In this document: positions 51,500 to 61,647 of the stretch, one piece after another
Numbering within the stretch: the stretch's first letter is position 1
Layout of the letters: the number at the start of each line of letters is the position of its first letter
Source: Thermus caldifontis
Lineage (GTDB): Bacteria; Deinococcota; Deinococci; Deinococcales; Thermaceae
Direction of reading: 5' to 3'
DNA: 64,000 nt
NCBI RefSeq assembly: GCF_003336745.1
Contig: NZ_QGMX01000001.1
Location: forward strand, 304,794-368,793
Notes under the pieces: model-generated
What the model saw: only the letters and a program-made list of their open reading frames with translations
Told to the model about the DNA's origin: nothing
The model's database searches: none
Made by a program: the position numbers and the translations under genes

Positions 51500-52747
51500 T
51501 CAGCGCCGTCTTCGGGCCTTCTGGCCGATGTCCTTGCGGTACTGGGCCCCAGGAAAACCCACCTGGGGGATGTAGGCATAGGCCCGCCCCAAGGCCTCCT
51601 CCAGGTCCTGGCCCAACCCCACCACGTTCAAAACCCGTCCCCCAGCGCTCACCCACCTACCCCCTTCCCACCGGGTCCCCGCATGGAAGACCAGGACCCC
51701 TTCTGGCGGCTCGGGCACATGCAGGGGAATCCCCTTCCTGGGGTTTTCCGGGTAGCCGGGTGCCGCCAGGACCACGCAGGCCGAGGCCCCTTCCCGCCAG
51801 GAAAGCTCCGTCCCCCCAAGCCGCCCCTCGGCCACCCTTAGGGCCAGCTCCACCAGATCGTTTTGCAAAAGGGGTAAAAGGGCTTGCGCCTCGGGGTCGC
51901 CGAAGCGGGCGTTGAACTCCAACACCTTGGGCCCTTCCCCGGTCAACATGAGGCCAGCGTAGACCACCCCGCGGTAGACCACGCCCTCCGCCCGCAAGCC
52001 CTGGACCAGGGGCCTCAGGATCTCCTCCTCCACCCGCCGCAGGGTTTCCGGACCCATGGGGTAGGGGGCCACCGCCCCCATCCCCCCGGTCATGGGCCCT
52101 TGGTCCCCATCCAGAAGCCGCTTGTGGTCTTGGGAGGGCAAAAGGGGAAGGATGGCCTCCCCGTCGGTGAGGGCGAGAACCGTGGCCTCCTCCCCCTCCA
52201 GGTATTCCTCGATGACCACCTCGCCCCCCTCGGGTCCGGAAAGGATGTTGGACACCGCCTGTTTAGCGGTGTGGAGGTCAAAGGCCACCGTCACCCCCTT
52301 CCCCGCCGCCAGCCCCGAGTCCTTGACCACGATGGGTACCCCCACTTCCTCCACGTACTCCAGGGCCGAAAGGGGGTCCTGGAAAACCCTAAACCGGGCG
52401 GTGGGGATGCCGTAGCGCTCCATAAGGGCCTTGGCAAAGGCCTTGGAGCCCTCAATCATGGCCGCCTTCTGCGTGGGGCCGAAGACGAGAAGGCCCCGCC
52501 TCGCAAAGGCATCGGCGATCCCCTCCACCAAAGGGGCCTCGGGACCCACCAGGGTGAGGTCTATACCCTCGTTCAAGGCCCAGTCCGCCAGGGCCTCCAC
52601 GTCCCCGCTCCAAGGCACCAGCTCCGCCAAAGCCGCCATCCCGGCGTTGCCAGGGGCGGCGTAAAGCCTGTCCACCAAGGGGCTTTGCGCCGCCTTCCAA
52701 AGGAGGGCGTGCTCCCGTCCCCCCGAGCCCACCACCAGCACCTTCAT
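51500..52747 (-). CDS. purD: Phosphoribosylamine-glycine ligase
   Basis: 415 residues, ATP-grasp enzyme. GSGGREHALLW at the N-terminus, LVGPEAPLVEGIAD, KDSGLAAGKGVTV, VIEEYLEGEE, MLTGEGPKVLEFNARFGDPEAQ with the metal ligands. Makes GAR in purine synthesis. C-terminal tail is basic (RRRR). ATG overlaps the purN stop. Confidence 0.96.
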   Translation of the reverse strand: MKVLVVGSGGREHALLWKAAQSPLVDRLYAAPGNAGMAALAELVPWSGDVEALADWALNEGIDLTLVGPEAPLVEGIADAFARRGLLVFGPTQKAAMIEGSKAFAKALMERYGIPTARFRVFQDPLSALEYVEEVGVPIVVKDSGLAAGKGVTVAFDLHTAKQAVSNILSGPEGGEVVIEEYLEGEEATVLALTDGEAILPLLPSQDHKRLLDGDQGPMTGGMGAVAPYPMGPETLRRVEEEILRPLVQGLRAEGVVYRGVVYAGLMLTGEGPKVLEFNARFGDPEAQALLPLLQNDLVELALRVAEGRLGGTELSWREGASACVVLAAPGYPENPRKGIPLHVPEPPEGVLVFHAGTRWEGGRWVSAGGRVLNVVGLGQDLEEALGRAYAYIPQVGFPGAQYRKDIGQKARRRR

Positions 52748-53634
52748 GGGGAAGATTCTACCCGGGCCAGGGTCTTTTCCACCCGAAGCCGCACCTCCTC
52801 AGGCAGGGTGGCGAGCTCCCGGCGCAGGGCTGGATGGTCCTCCGCCAAAAGGTGGGCGGCCAAAAAGGCCCCTCTTCCCCACTCGCCCCCTTGGCCCTGG
52901 AAGGCCCAAAGCGCCATGGCCTCCTGTCCCCAGGCCTTAAGAAGGGCATACGCCCGCAGGTAAAGGGGCCTTTGCCGAGGGGGCAGGCCCCGGAGCCAGG
53001 GGGCGAGCTCCCCTTCCTCGGGGGGCGGGAAGGCAAGCCCCAGGAGGACAAGCCGCACCGCCTTGGGATAGAGGCGGTGTTCCAGGAAAAGCACCCGCCT
53101 TTCCAGGGTCTCCGGGGTGTCCCCGGGCAGGATGGGCACCCGCCCCTGCAGGACGATGGGGCCGGTGTCCATACCCTGGTCCACGAAGTGCACCGTGGAG
53201 CCCGTTTCCTTCTCCCCCGCCATGAGGACCCGCCGGTGCACGTTTAGCCCTGGGTAGTCAGGAAGAAGGGAAGGGTGGATGTTGAGAAGCCGCCCGTACC
53301 AGGCCTCCACAAAACCAGGGGAAAGGAGGCGCATGAACCCGGCCAGGAGCACCAGGTCAATGCGCCTGGCCCCCAAGAGGGCCAAGGCCTCCCCCTCAAA
53401 GGCCCTCCGCCCCCGCCAGGGGATGGCCAGCGCCTCCACCCCCCGGCTCCCCGCCCGCCTTAGGGCGTAGGCCTCCGGGTTGTCGGAGAGGACCAGCACC
53501 ACCTCCCCCCAAGGGTTTCCGGGCGGAAAGGCCTCGAGGAGGGCCTCCAGGTTCGTCCCCCGGCCTGAGGCCAGGACCGCCATGCGCGCAGGCCGGCCTA
53601 GAGGAAAGGGGGTGGAAAACCCGCGCCCCTCCAT
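52744..53634 (-). CDS. purN: Phosphoribosylglycinamide formyltransferase with C-terminal extension
   Basis: 296 residues. Formyltransferase core: VLASGRGTNLEALL, LVLLAGFMRLLSP, NIHPSLLPDYPG (catalytic Asn and His), GSTVHFVDQGMDTGPIVLQ with the catalytic Asp. The core normally ends near residue 205; here another ~85 residues follow (WLRGLPPRQRPLYLRAYALLK and on), helical and unassigned. ATG 53634 has GAGG 9 bases upstream within the preceding gene; an internal ATG at 53583 (MAVLASGRG) would also fit and lacks a clear ribosome site. Confidence 0.92.
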   Translation of the reverse strand: MEGRGFSTPFPLGRPARMAVLASGRGTNLEALLEAFPPGNPWGEVVLVLSDNPEAYALRRAGSRGVEALAIPWRGRRAFEGEALALLGARRIDLVLLAGFMRLLSPGFVEAWYGRLLNIHPSLLPDYPGLNVHRRVLMAGEKETGSTVHFVDQGMDTGPIVLQGRVPILPGDTPETLERRVLFLEHRLYPKAVRLVLLGLAFPPPEEGELAPWLRGLPPRQRPLYLRAYALLKAWGQEAMALWAFQGQGGEWGRGAFLAAHLLAEDHPALRRELATLPEEVRLRVEKTLARVESSP

Positions 53635-53635
53635 A

Positions 53636-54529
53636 CTAAAGAGCCTCGGGATGGTGCTTCTGCCAGTAGCGCACCAGACCTTGGAGGTTCATGTAAGGGG
53701 GATCGGCCAGCTCATATAGCTTTATCCCTTCCTCCCCCACCCCGGCCCGCCGCAAGCCTTCCCGCCAGTAGGTCTCAAAACGCTCCGTCATCGCCTCCAG
53801 GGGAAGGCCCTCCTTGAGCCGGTGCAGGACCCAGCCCGCCCACTCCTCCAAAACACCCCGTAGGGCCAGGAGGTGGGCCTCCACGTCCCGGTAGGGGCCG
53901 AAGTGGGTGAGGTAGAGGGCCTCGGGCCTGAGGGCTAGGATGCGGTCCAAGGAGGCGTACCAGCTTTCCAGGTGGATGTCGGGGGGCGGGGTGGGGGGCA
54001 GGACCGGCCCCGGGGCTATCCGCACCCCGGCCACGTCCCCGGCGAAGAGGAGGCCCTCCACCAGGTAGGCGTGGTGGTGGGAGGCGTGGCCCAGGGTTTC
54101 CAGGGCCTGTACCCTAAGCCCCCCTAGGTCCACCACCTCCCCATCCGCCAAAGCCCGCACCTGCGCCTGGGCAATGCCCTTAAGCTCTCCCCAAAGGGGT
54201 TTCAGCATGGCCCCATAGATGCGCTCGGCGGAGGCCAGAAGCCTCGAGGGGTCCACCAGGTGGGGGGCCCCCCGCGGGTGCACGTACACCGTGGCCCCAA
54301 GCTCCGCAAACCGCCAGGCGGCCCCGGCGTGGTCCAGGTGGATGTGGGTCACGAAGACGTGGCGGACCTCCTTGGGGTCCACCCCTTCTTGCCTTAGGGC
54401 CGCCTCGAGGCGGGCGTAGGTGCTCTCCGGCCCCGTTTCCATCAGTACCGGCCCCTCCTTGGACTCCAGGAGGAAGCTGGCGATCACCCCTTCCGCTCCC
54501 TGGAAGTGGAGGTCCAGGACCTTCACCAT
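53636..54529 (-). CDS. Metallo-beta-lactamase fold hydrolase
   Basis: 297 residues. Zinc motif THIHLDHAG (H-x-H-x-D-H), then the third His in [10 protein letters not shown], the bridging Asp in LLFAGDVAG, and a final His in YLTHFGPY. Soluble, glyoxalase II-like subgroup. Its C-terminal ~60 residues are helical ([22 protein letters not shown]). Substrate unknown. Overlaps the FAH gene by 7 bases. Confidence 0.88.
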   Translation of the reverse strand: MVKVLDLHFQGAEGVIASFLLESKEGPVLMETGPESTYARLEAALRQEGVDPKEVRHVFVTHIHLDHAGAAWRFAELGATVYVHPRGAPHLVDPSRLLASAERIYGAMLKPLWGELKGIAQAQVRALADGEVVDLGGLRVQALETLGHASHHHAYLVEGLLFAGDVAGVRIAPGPVLPPTPPPDIHLESWYASLDRILALRPEALYLTHFGPYRDVEAHLLALRGVLEEWAGWVLHRLKEGLPLEAMTERFETYWREGLRRAGVGEEGIKLYELADPPYMNLQGLVRYWQKHHPEAL

Positions 54530-55317
54530 GGGCGCTCCTCCTTAGGGCCGATCCGGGTGTGGAGGGTGCCGATGCCCTCAATGGCCACCTCCAACCGGTC
54601 CCCAGGCCTAAGGGCCCCCACCCCTTCCGGCGTGCCCGTGAGGACCACGTCCATGGGCTCCAAGGTCATGAAGCTGGAGATGTACGAGAGAATCTCCGCC
54701 ACGGAAAAGATCATGGCGGACGTATGCCCTTCCTGACGGAGCTCATCGTTCACATAGGTGCGCACCCAGGTGTTCTGGGGGTCCAGATCGGTCTCAATCC
54801 AAGGACCCAGGGGCAAAAACTTGTCCGCGCTCTTGGCCCTCACCCACTGGAGGTCCTGCTTTTGCGCATCCCTGGCGGTGATGTCCACGGCGATGGTGTA
54901 GCCCAGCACGTGGTCTAGGGCCTTTTCCGGGGGCACGTGGCGCATGCGGTCCCCGATCACCACCGCCAGCTCCCCCTCGTAGTGGAGCTCCTGGGTGAAG
55001 AAGGGGTAGGGCACCGCATCCCCCGTGTTCCAGGGGTCCCGGGGGTTACCGGGGTGGGCCAGGGTGTTGGGGGCCTTCAGGAACAGGCCCGGCTCCTTGG
55101 GCAGGTCCTGGCCGAAGTCGTGGCCCATCTCCCGGATGTGCTCCTTGTAGTTCCTCCCCACGCAGACGATCTTGCTGGGCGTGGCCGGGACCAGAAGGCG
55201 AACCGCCGCCAGGTCATAACGCTTCCCCGTGGGGTTGCCCCCCGGGCCATCGGTTTCCAGGACCAGCTCCCCTTCCAGTATGCCCCAACGCCCCTCGTTA
55301 AACCGGAGGATCTTCAT
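54523..55317 (-). CDS. Fumarylacetoacetate hydrolase family protein
   Basis: 264 residues. FAH core: [34 protein letters not shown] (metal Glu residues), [38 protein letters not shown]. Family acts as oxaloacetate decarboxylase, acylpyruvase or HHDD isomerase; which one cannot be decided. It overlaps the MBL gene and belongs to the minus-strand unit with purN and purD. Confidence 0.9.
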   Translation of the reverse strand: MKILRFNEGRWGILEGELVLETDGPGGNPTGKRYDLAAVRLLVPATPSKIVCVGRNYKEHIREMGHDFGQDLPKEPGLFLKAPNTLAHPGNPRDPWNTGDAVPYPFFTQELHYEGELAVVIGDRMRHVPPEKALDHVLGYTIAVDITARDAQKQDLQWVRAKSADKFLPLGPWIETDLDPQNTWVRTYVNDELRQEGHTSAMIFSVAEILSYISSFMTLEPMDVVLTGTPEGVGALRPGDRLEVAIEGIGTLHTRIGPKEERPW

Positions 55318-55326
55318 GCCCTAAAG

Positions 55327-55860
55327 CTACCATCTCCCCCTAAGGATTTGCAGGCCCCTGAGCCCCACCAAAAGGGCCGCCAGGAAAGCCCCAAGCCTCC
55401 CCTCGGGGGAAGCCAGGAGCAAAAGGGCCAGGTACCCGAAGATGGCCCCAAAGGGAATGGGGTAGATGCCCTTCCGGCGCCTCCCCCAGTAAAGAAGGTG
55501 GTAGACCCCCGCCACCCCAAGGCCCAAGGCCGTGGCCAGGAGGGTTTCCCCGGGAAACCAGGCCAGGAAGTAGCCCAGGGAGGGCGCAATCCCACCCCCG
55601 CCCCGGAAGCGGAAGAAGAGGGGCCAGTTGTGCCCCGCCACCACGGCCCCCGCCGCCCAGGCCCGCCACTCCGGCGGGGTCAGCCAGGCGGCCAGCGCCC
55701 CTTTGCCCAGGTCAAAAGCCACCACCCAAAGGGCCGCCCAAGGGCCCTTTCGGCGGTAAACCCCAGAGCCCCCGGGAAGGTCTTTGGCCCGCACCTCGGG
55801 GAAGAAGAGGAGGCCTGCCACCAGGGAACCCAAAAGGTACGCCAAGAGCACATAGGCCAT
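55327..55860 (-). CDS. PlsY-like membrane acyltransferase homologue (divergent)
   Basis: 177 residues, five or so membrane segments. YVLLAYLLGSLVAGLLFF, VAFDLGKGALAAWL, AGHNWPLFFRFRGGGGIAPSLGY, YHLLYW follow the PlsY plan. Two signature loops differ: G-S-G-N-x-G-x-x-N is here GGSGVYRRKG, and F-K-G-G-K-G is here FRGGGGIA. It may have altered substrate or be inactive. ATG 55860 preferred; AAGAAT ends 6 bases before it. Confidence 0.75.
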   Translation of the reverse strand: MAYVLLAYLLGSLVAGLLFFPEVRAKDLPGGSGVYRRKGPWAALWVVAFDLGKGALAAWLTPPEWRAWAAGAVVAGHNWPLFFRFRGGGGIAPSLGYFLAWFPGETLLATALGLGVAGVYHLLYWGRRRKGIYPIPFGAIFGYLALLLLASPEGRLGAFLAALLVGLRGLQILRGRW

Positions 55861-55870
55861 ACCCCCATTC

Positions 55871-55927
55871 TTGCAAAGGGCCGGGGCTTGCCCTATCCTA
55901 AGGATGGAAGTTTCCATGAAGCGCTTC
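55871..55927 (+). promoter_or_regulatory. Promoter and operator of the LacI-family gene
   Basis: TTGCAA (55871-55876), 17 bases, TATCCT (55894-55899). The perfect palindrome GAAGCGCTTC at 55918-55927, with the central CG of LacI-family operators, falls just downstream of the expected start. This suggests autorepression. Confidence 0.75.
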
Positions 55928-55949
55928 CACTTCCTGAGGTGCTGAGGCC

Positions 55950-56981
55950 ATGAAGAAGAAACCCACCATCCTCGAGGTGGCCGCCCGGGCCGGGGTCGGC
56001 CTGGGCACGGTGAGCCGGGTGCTCAACAACCACCCTGCGGTGCGGCCGGAAACCCGGGCCCGGGTGCTAAGGGCCATGGAGGAGCTGGGCTACACCCCCA
56101 ACCCCCATGCCCGGCGCATCGCGGGAGGCAGAAGCTACACGGTTTCCGTCCTTCTCCCCTTCGTGGCCACGGAGTTCTACCGCAGGCTGGTGGAGGGGAT
56201 CGAGAGCGTGCTCTTGGAAAAGCGCTACGACCTCGCCCTCTTTCCCATCCTCTCCCAGGCCCGGCTTAGGCGCTATTTGGAAAGCTCCACCCTGGCTTTT
56301 CTCACCGACGGCCTCATCCTGGCCTCCTACGACCTCAGCGAGCATTTTGAAGGGGGCCGTCTTCCCACCGACCGTCCCGTGGTGCTGGTGGACGCCAAGA
56401 ATCCCCGGTACGACTCCGTTTACCTGGACAACTTTCTGGGCGGTCACCTGGCCGGGGAGCACCTGGCCCGCTTCCCCGGGCCCATCTTCGCTGTGAAGGT
56501 AGAGGAGGAACCCGACCGGGCCTTCCACCACACGGTCTTCGCCGAGCGCCTGGCCGGCTTCCGGGAAGCCCTCAAGGCCACGGACCGCCCCTTCCCCGAG
56601 GAACACCTTTACACCACCCGCCTCTCCCAGGAAGGAGGCAGGCTCGCCCTCCGGTACTTCCTGGAAAAGGCCTCCCCGCCCTTTAGCGTCTTCGCCGGCG
56701 CCGACCAGGTGGCCCTGGGGGTCCTGGAGGAGGCAAAGAGGCTGGGGCTTACCGTGGGCAAGGAGGTGCGGGTTTTGGGCTTTGACGGCCATCCCTTCAC
56801 CGAGGAGGTGGGGCTTTCCACCATCGCCCAGCCGGTGGAGGCCATGGGGGCCCGGGCGGCGCAACTCCTCCTGGAAAGGATGGAAGGCTATGCCGGCCCT
56901 CCCCGGGAGGTGCGGTTCGAGCCCCTCCTTATAGAACGGGCCTCCACCCGCACTTCCCCTGCGGCCCCCTACCTGCCTTAG
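55950..56981 (+). CDS. LacI-family transcriptional regulator
   Basis: 343 residues. N-terminal helix-turn-helix and hinge: ILEVAARAGVGLGTVSRVLN, GYTPNPHARRIAGG. The rest is the periplasmic-binding-protein-like effector domain: TVSVLLPF, DGLILASYDL, VLVDAKNPRYDSVYLDN, FAGADQVALGVLEEAK, VLGFDGHPFTEEVGLSTI. ATG 55950 follows GAGGTGCTGAGGCC. Ligand probably a sugar or nucleoside; nothing nearby reveals it. Likely represses itself through the palindrome upstream. Confidence 0.9.
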   Translation: MKKKPTILEVAARAGVGLGTVSRVLNNHPAVRPETRARVLRAMEELGYTPNPHARRIAGGRSYTVSVLLPFVATEFYRRLVEGIESVLLEKRYDLALFPILSQARLRRYLESSTLAFLTDGLILASYDLSEHFEGGRLPTDRPVVLVDAKNPRYDSVYLDNFLGGHLAGEHLARFPGPIFAVKVEEEPDRAFHHTVFAERLAGFREALKATDRPFPEEHLYTTRLSQEGGRLALRYFLEKASPPFSVFAGADQVALGVLEEAKRLGLTVGKEVRVLGFDGHPFTEEVGLSTIAQPVEAMGARAAQLLLERMEGYAGPPREVRFEPLLIERASTRTSPAAPYLP

Positions 56982-56990
56982 AATGCGCCC

Positions 56991-57434
56991 ATGCGCCCGG
57001 AAGCCCTGGTCTACCCGTTGCGTTGGCTCATGCTTTTGCCCGTGGTGGGGATGCTCCTCGGGGCCTTCTACTTCGCCTGGCATGCCCTCGAGGAAACCCT
57101 GGTGGCGGTGAAAAAACCCCTGGACGAAGCCCTTCCCGTCCTGGTGGGCGCCGTGGACCTGGCCCTTTTGAGCGCCGTCTTCCTCATCTTCAGCCTGGGC
57201 CTTTTTGAGCTTTTCATCCGCAAGCTGGAGCTCCCCTTGGAAAACGTCCTCACCGTGGAAAGCCTGGCGGACCTCAAGGGCAAGCTGGGCCAGGTGATCA
57301 TCATGATCCTGGTGGTGAAGTTTTTTGAGAAGGCCTCGGCCTTCAAGCCCCAGACCTCCTTGGACTTCCTCCTCTTCGCCGGGGGGGTGGCCCTCCTGGC
57401 CGCCTCCCTTTGGCTGGCCAAGGCCAAAGAATAG
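56991..57434 (+). CDS. YqhA/UPF0114 family membrane protein
   Basis: 147 residues, four hydrophobic segments: LRWLMLLPVVGMLLGAFYFA, LLSAVFLIFSLGLFELFI, VIIMILVVKFFEK, FLLFAGGVALLAASLWLA. DLALLSAVFLIFSLGLFELFIRKLE and LGQVIIMILVVKF are diagnostic of UPF0114. Function unknown. TAGAAT (56979-56984) is 6 bases before ATG, a leaderless promoter. Confidence 0.88.
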   Translation: MRPEALVYPLRWLMLLPVVGMLLGAFYFAWHALEETLVAVKKPLDEALPVLVGAVDLALLSAVFLIFSLGLFELFIRKLELPLENVLTVESLADLKGKLGQVIIMILVVKFFEKASAFKPQTSLDFLLFAGGVALLAASLWLAKAKE

Positions 57435-57437
57435 CCC

Positions 57438-58114
57438 TTGCTGGTCTATCTGGACCAAAACTACGCCAGCCGCATGGCCAAGCACCTCCTGGGCCAGCGG
57501 GGGCACGAGGTTTTTGGCGAGCTCTATCTGGCCCTACGGGGCAAGGCCTTAGCCCCTCCCAGCCCCTTCCACGTGCTGGAAACCCTCTACCCCATCCGGG
57601 GCCCGGAGGAGAAGGCCGGCTACCTCCTACCTGCCCTAAAGCGCCTTTTCGCCGAGCTTTCCCAAGGCTACTGGGTGCGCCCCTGGCAGGAGGTGGCCGT
57701 GCGCCAGGAGGGGGGGCTTTCCCGGGAAGACCTCCTCTGGAGGGGAGGAAGCTGGGAAGCCCCTGCGGACCTCTCCCCCTTCCAGGGCCTTTCCGAAAGC
57801 CTCCGGGGTCTCTCCTACCGGGAGGCCCTGGAGGAAGCCCTCAAGGAGATCAAGGCCCGCACCGGGCTTAGGGAGGTACCCTTCGTGCGCCTTTTGGCCG
57901 AGCTCCTCGCCCGCATGGCCTCGGACTTAAGCCGCAAGCCCCGGCCTTCGGACCTATTGGATGCGGTGATGGCCGCCACCCTTTACCCTTATGTGGACCT
58001 CCTCCTCACGGATCGCTACCTGCGGGGCCTCCTGCCGGGGAGGAGCGTGGGGGGGAGGCGAAGGGAAGTGGAGGCCCTAGTCCAGAGGTTCCGGGAAGGG
58101 GTAGACTCCTCCTC

Positions 58115-58118
<4 letters not shown>
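57438..58118 (+). CDS. PIN-like domain protein
   Basis: 226 residues beginning at TTG 57438, 3 bases after the previous stop. VYLDQNYASRMAKHL carries the first conserved Asp of a PIN-like fold; helix-rich middle; DLLDAVMAATLYPYVDLLLTDRYLRGLL carries the later acidic residues and closing strand. PIN enzymes are metal-dependent RNases. No antitoxin-like partner is seen; instead it is coupled by GTGA overlap to mqnE. Role unknown. Confidence 0.7.
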
Positions 58119-59262
<1,144 letters not shown>

Positions 59263-59266
<4 letters not shown>

Positions 59267-60081
59267 GCTACACCCTGGGGGTTCCCCTCTACGCCAACAC
59301 CGCCCCCCTCTACCGCTTTCTGGAGCCAGGGGGCTGGCGGCTGTGCTATGGGGTTCCCGCCCAGCTCAACCGCATGGTGCTCTCGGGGGAGGTGGGGCTT
59401 TCCCTGGTCTCCAGCTACTTCTACCTGGAACACCAGGAGGAGCTGGGGCTTCTTCCCGACTTTTCCGTGGCCGTTTTGGGGCGGGTGTATTCGGTAAACC
59501 TGTTCCACAAGGGGGAGCTTGCGGACCTGAGGCGCATCGCCCTCACCACGGAAAGCGCCACCAGCGTGGAGCTTTTGAAGCTCCTTTTGGGTGAACGGGG
59601 CATCTTCCCCCGGTACGAGAACCGGGAAGGAGGGCTGGAACTCCTTGGCGAATACGACGGGGTCCTCCTCATCGGCGACAGGGCCATAAGGGCCTACGCC
59701 AACCTTCTAGACCACCTTCCCGAAACCCCCCACGCCCTCCCCACCCGCTTCGGAGAGGTGGCGGTGGTGGACCTCTCCATGCTCTGGTTTGAACGCACCC
59801 GCCTCCCTTTCGTCTTCGCCGTCTGGGCCTACCGCAAGGAAACCCCTCCCCCCTGGGAGCTGGTGCGGGCCTTAAGGAGAGCCCGGCGCCAGGGGCTTGC
59901 CCGGCTCGGAGAGGTGGCCGAGGCCGAGGCCAGGCGGCTGGGAATCCATCCCGCCCTCGTGGAGCACTACCTCTGGAACTTCCGCTACCACCTGGAGGAA
60001 CCGGACCGGCTGGGTCTCCAGGCCTTCGCCCAAGCCCTGGGCCTCGCCTTTACCCCTAACTACTACCCCAATAGCACTTGA
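59263..60081 (+). CDS. mqnA: Chorismate dehydratase
   Basis: 272 residues of the MqnA/MqnD periplasmic-binding fold, cytoplasmic. GVPLYANTAPLYRFL at the N-terminus, GVPAQLNRMVLSGEVGLSLVSS, LTTESATSVELLKLLL, LLIGDRAI, DLSMLWFERTRLPFVFAVW. Turns chorismate into 3-[(1-carboxyvinyl)oxy]benzoate, the first step of the futalosine route. Starts in the stop of mqnE. Confidence 0.95.
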
Positions 60082-60106
60082 CAGTCCAAAGCGCTATGGA
60101 TACCAT
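60078..60106 (+). promoter_or_regulatory. Promoter of yceI
   Basis: TTGACA (60078-60083) overlapping the mqnA stop, 17 bases, TACCAT (60101-60106). It gives yceI a separate strong promoter with a short leader carrying AAGGAGG. Confidence 0.75.
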
Positions 60107-60139
60107 ACTCCTGGGCCTCGAGCCCAAGGAGGTTCAAAG

Positions 60140-60676
60140 ATGCGTTGGCACTTAGACCCAGCCCACACCAGCATCGAGTTCGCCGTGCGCCACATGATGA
60201 TCGCCACGGTTAAAGGCACCCTGAACCTTAAGGAGGGCCTCGTGGAAACCGACAAAACGGGCAGGCCCCTCCGGGTGGAGGCACGCCTGGACGCCAGGAG
60301 CATCCACACCGGCGTGCCGGACCGGGACAACCACCTGCGCTCCCCCGACTTCCTGGATGCGGAGCGCTTCCCGGAAATCCTCTTCAAGGGCACCAGGATC
60401 ACCCCCTTGGGCGAGGGACGGTACCGGGTGGAGGGGGAGCTGACCATCCGGGGGGTCACCCAAACCCTGGCTTTTGAGGTGGAAACCCGTGGCCCCGCCA
60501 AGGATCCTTGGGGCAACGAGCGCGTGGCCGCCCACTTTGAGGGCAAGCTGAACCGCAAGGACTTCGGCCTCACCTGGAACGTCCCCTTGGAGCTGGGCGG
60601 GGTCCTGGTGGGCGAGGAGGTGCGCTTCAGCGTGGACACCGAGGCGGTGAAGGCAACGGAGGCGGTGGCCCAGTAA
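60140..60676 (+). CDS. YceI-family polyisoprenoid-binding protein
   Basis: 178 residues from ATG 60140, AAGGAGGTTCAAAG upstream. Lipocalin-like YceI fold: WHLDPAHTSIEFAVRHMMIATVKGTL, DARSIHTGVPDRDNHLRSPDFLDAERFPEILFKGT, GELTIRGVTQTLAFEV, LNRKDFGLTWN. No signal peptide, so cytoplasmic. A Thermus homologue is known to bind a polyisoprenyl pyrophosphate. Its place right after menaquinone genes fits binding of an isoprenoid quinone side chain or precursor, which is inference. Confidence 0.92.
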   Translation: MRWHLDPAHTSIEFAVRHMMIATVKGTLNLKEGLVETDKTGRPLRVEARLDARSIHTGVPDRDNHLRSPDFLDAERFPEILFKGTRITPLGEGRYRVEGELTIRGVTQTLAFEVETRGPAKDPWGNERVAAHFEGKLNRKDFGLTWNVPLELGGVLVGEEVRFSVDTEAVKATEAVAQ

Positions 60677-61431
60677 TGGCCTTTCCCAGGCGATTTTCCT
60701 CCCTGAGCCTACGGGTGCGGGACCTGGAGGCCGCCTTGGCCTTTTACCGGGACCTTCTAGGTCTAAAGGTGGAACCAGACCCACCCCGGTACTGGCTATC
60801 CCCCGAAGGGGAAGGGTTTCACCTGGAAATCCTCCATGACCCCCAGGCTCCCCCAAGGCCTTACCCCTCGGTGGGCCTCTACCATTTCGCCCTCCTCCTC
60901 CCCCACCGGAAAACCCTGGCACAGGTGGCCCGGAGGCTTCTCCAGGCCTCGGTCCACTTGGAGGGTGCGGCGGACCACGGCGTTTCCGAGGCCCTGTACT
61001 TCCGCGACCCGGAGGGGAACGGCCTCGAGCTCTACCGGGATCGGCCCCAAGGGGCGTGGCCCTCCGGCCCCCTCATGTTCACCGCCCCCCTGAACCTAAA
61101 GCGGCTCCTCTCCGAGGCCCAAAGCCCAGGTCCCCTTCCCCCCGAAACCCTCCTCGGCCACCTGCACCTCCATGTGGGAAGCATCGAGGAGGCTGAGGCC
61201 TTCTTTGCGGGGGAACTGGGCATGGCGGTTACCTTACGCACCTACCCCGGGGCCCTCTTCTTCGCCTGGGATGGCTACCACCACCTAGGGGCCAACGTCT
61301 GGGCAGGAAGGCGGAAAGCCCCCCCAGGGGCTACCGGGCTTTTGGGCTACACGCTCCAGGACCCCTGGGGCCGGAGGATGGAGCTGGAAGACCCCACGGG
61401 TGCGCAGGTGCGCCTTACCCCAGGCTTCTAA
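60676..61431 (+). CDS. VOC-superfamily (glyoxalase/extradiol dioxygenase-like) protein
   Basis: 251 residues, two tandem VOC modules. First: LRVRDLEAALAFYRDLLGLKVE, SVGLYHFALLLP, YFRDPEGNGLELYRDRP. Second: LGHLHLHVGSIEEAEAFFAGELGM, LGYTLQDPWGRRMELEDP. His and Glu metal-ligand positions are present in places typical of CatE-like dioxygenases. Substrate unknown. ATG overlaps the yceI stop. Confidence 0.85.
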   Translation: MAFPRRFSSLSLRVRDLEAALAFYRDLLGLKVEPDPPRYWLSPEGEGFHLEILHDPQAPPRPYPSVGLYHFALLLPHRKTLAQVARRLLQASVHLEGAADHGVSEALYFRDPEGNGLELYRDRPQGAWPSGPLMFTAPLNLKRLLSEAQSPGPLPPETLLGHLHLHVGSIEEAEAFFAGELGMAVTLRTYPGALFFAWDGYHHLGANVWAGRRKAPPGATGLLGYTLQDPWGRRMELEDPTGAQVRLTPGF

Positions 61432-61542
61432 CCTGCCCCTTCGTCGGGGATGCCTAAACCTTTTCTGGCTAGGCCGCACCCTGGGGGTGCCCAGGAACGT
61501 GGCTTCTTAAAGGACTTTTTCGGCGGTGGTTTTACTCCCCCC

Positions 61543-61571
61543 TTGACAGGGTCCTTTCCCTTCCCTATGCT
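61543..61571 (+). promoter_or_regulatory. Promoter of the aroF-tyrA operon
   Basis: TTGACA (61543-61548), 17 bases, TATGCT (61566-61571). The leader-peptide ribosome site GGAGG follows immediately. Confidence 0.8.
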
Positions 61572-61581
61572 TGGAGGCAAT

Positions 61582-61647
61582 ATGCGGACTCCAAGGCGCT
61601 ACTTCGGCTTTTATTATCCCGCCGGGGGCGCCCTGCGGTCCGCATAA
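61582..61647 (+). CDS. Aromatic amino-acid leader peptide
   Basis: 21 codons from ATG 61582 (GGAGGCAAT upstream). The core is RRYFGFYYP: three Tyr (TAC, TAT, TAT) and two Phe codons within six positions at 61600-61617. TAT is rare in this genome. The peptide stops just before the terminator. Stalling at Tyr/Phe codons should relieve attenuation of aroF-tyrA. I recognise no named gene for it. Confidence 0.85.
   Translation: MRTPRRYFGFYYPAGGALRSA

Noticed and set aside
61464..61500. Hairpin GCACCC-TGG-GGGTGC after the VOC gene as a terminator
   Set aside because: The 6-bp stem lacks a T-tract on either strand, so it was not listed as a feature.
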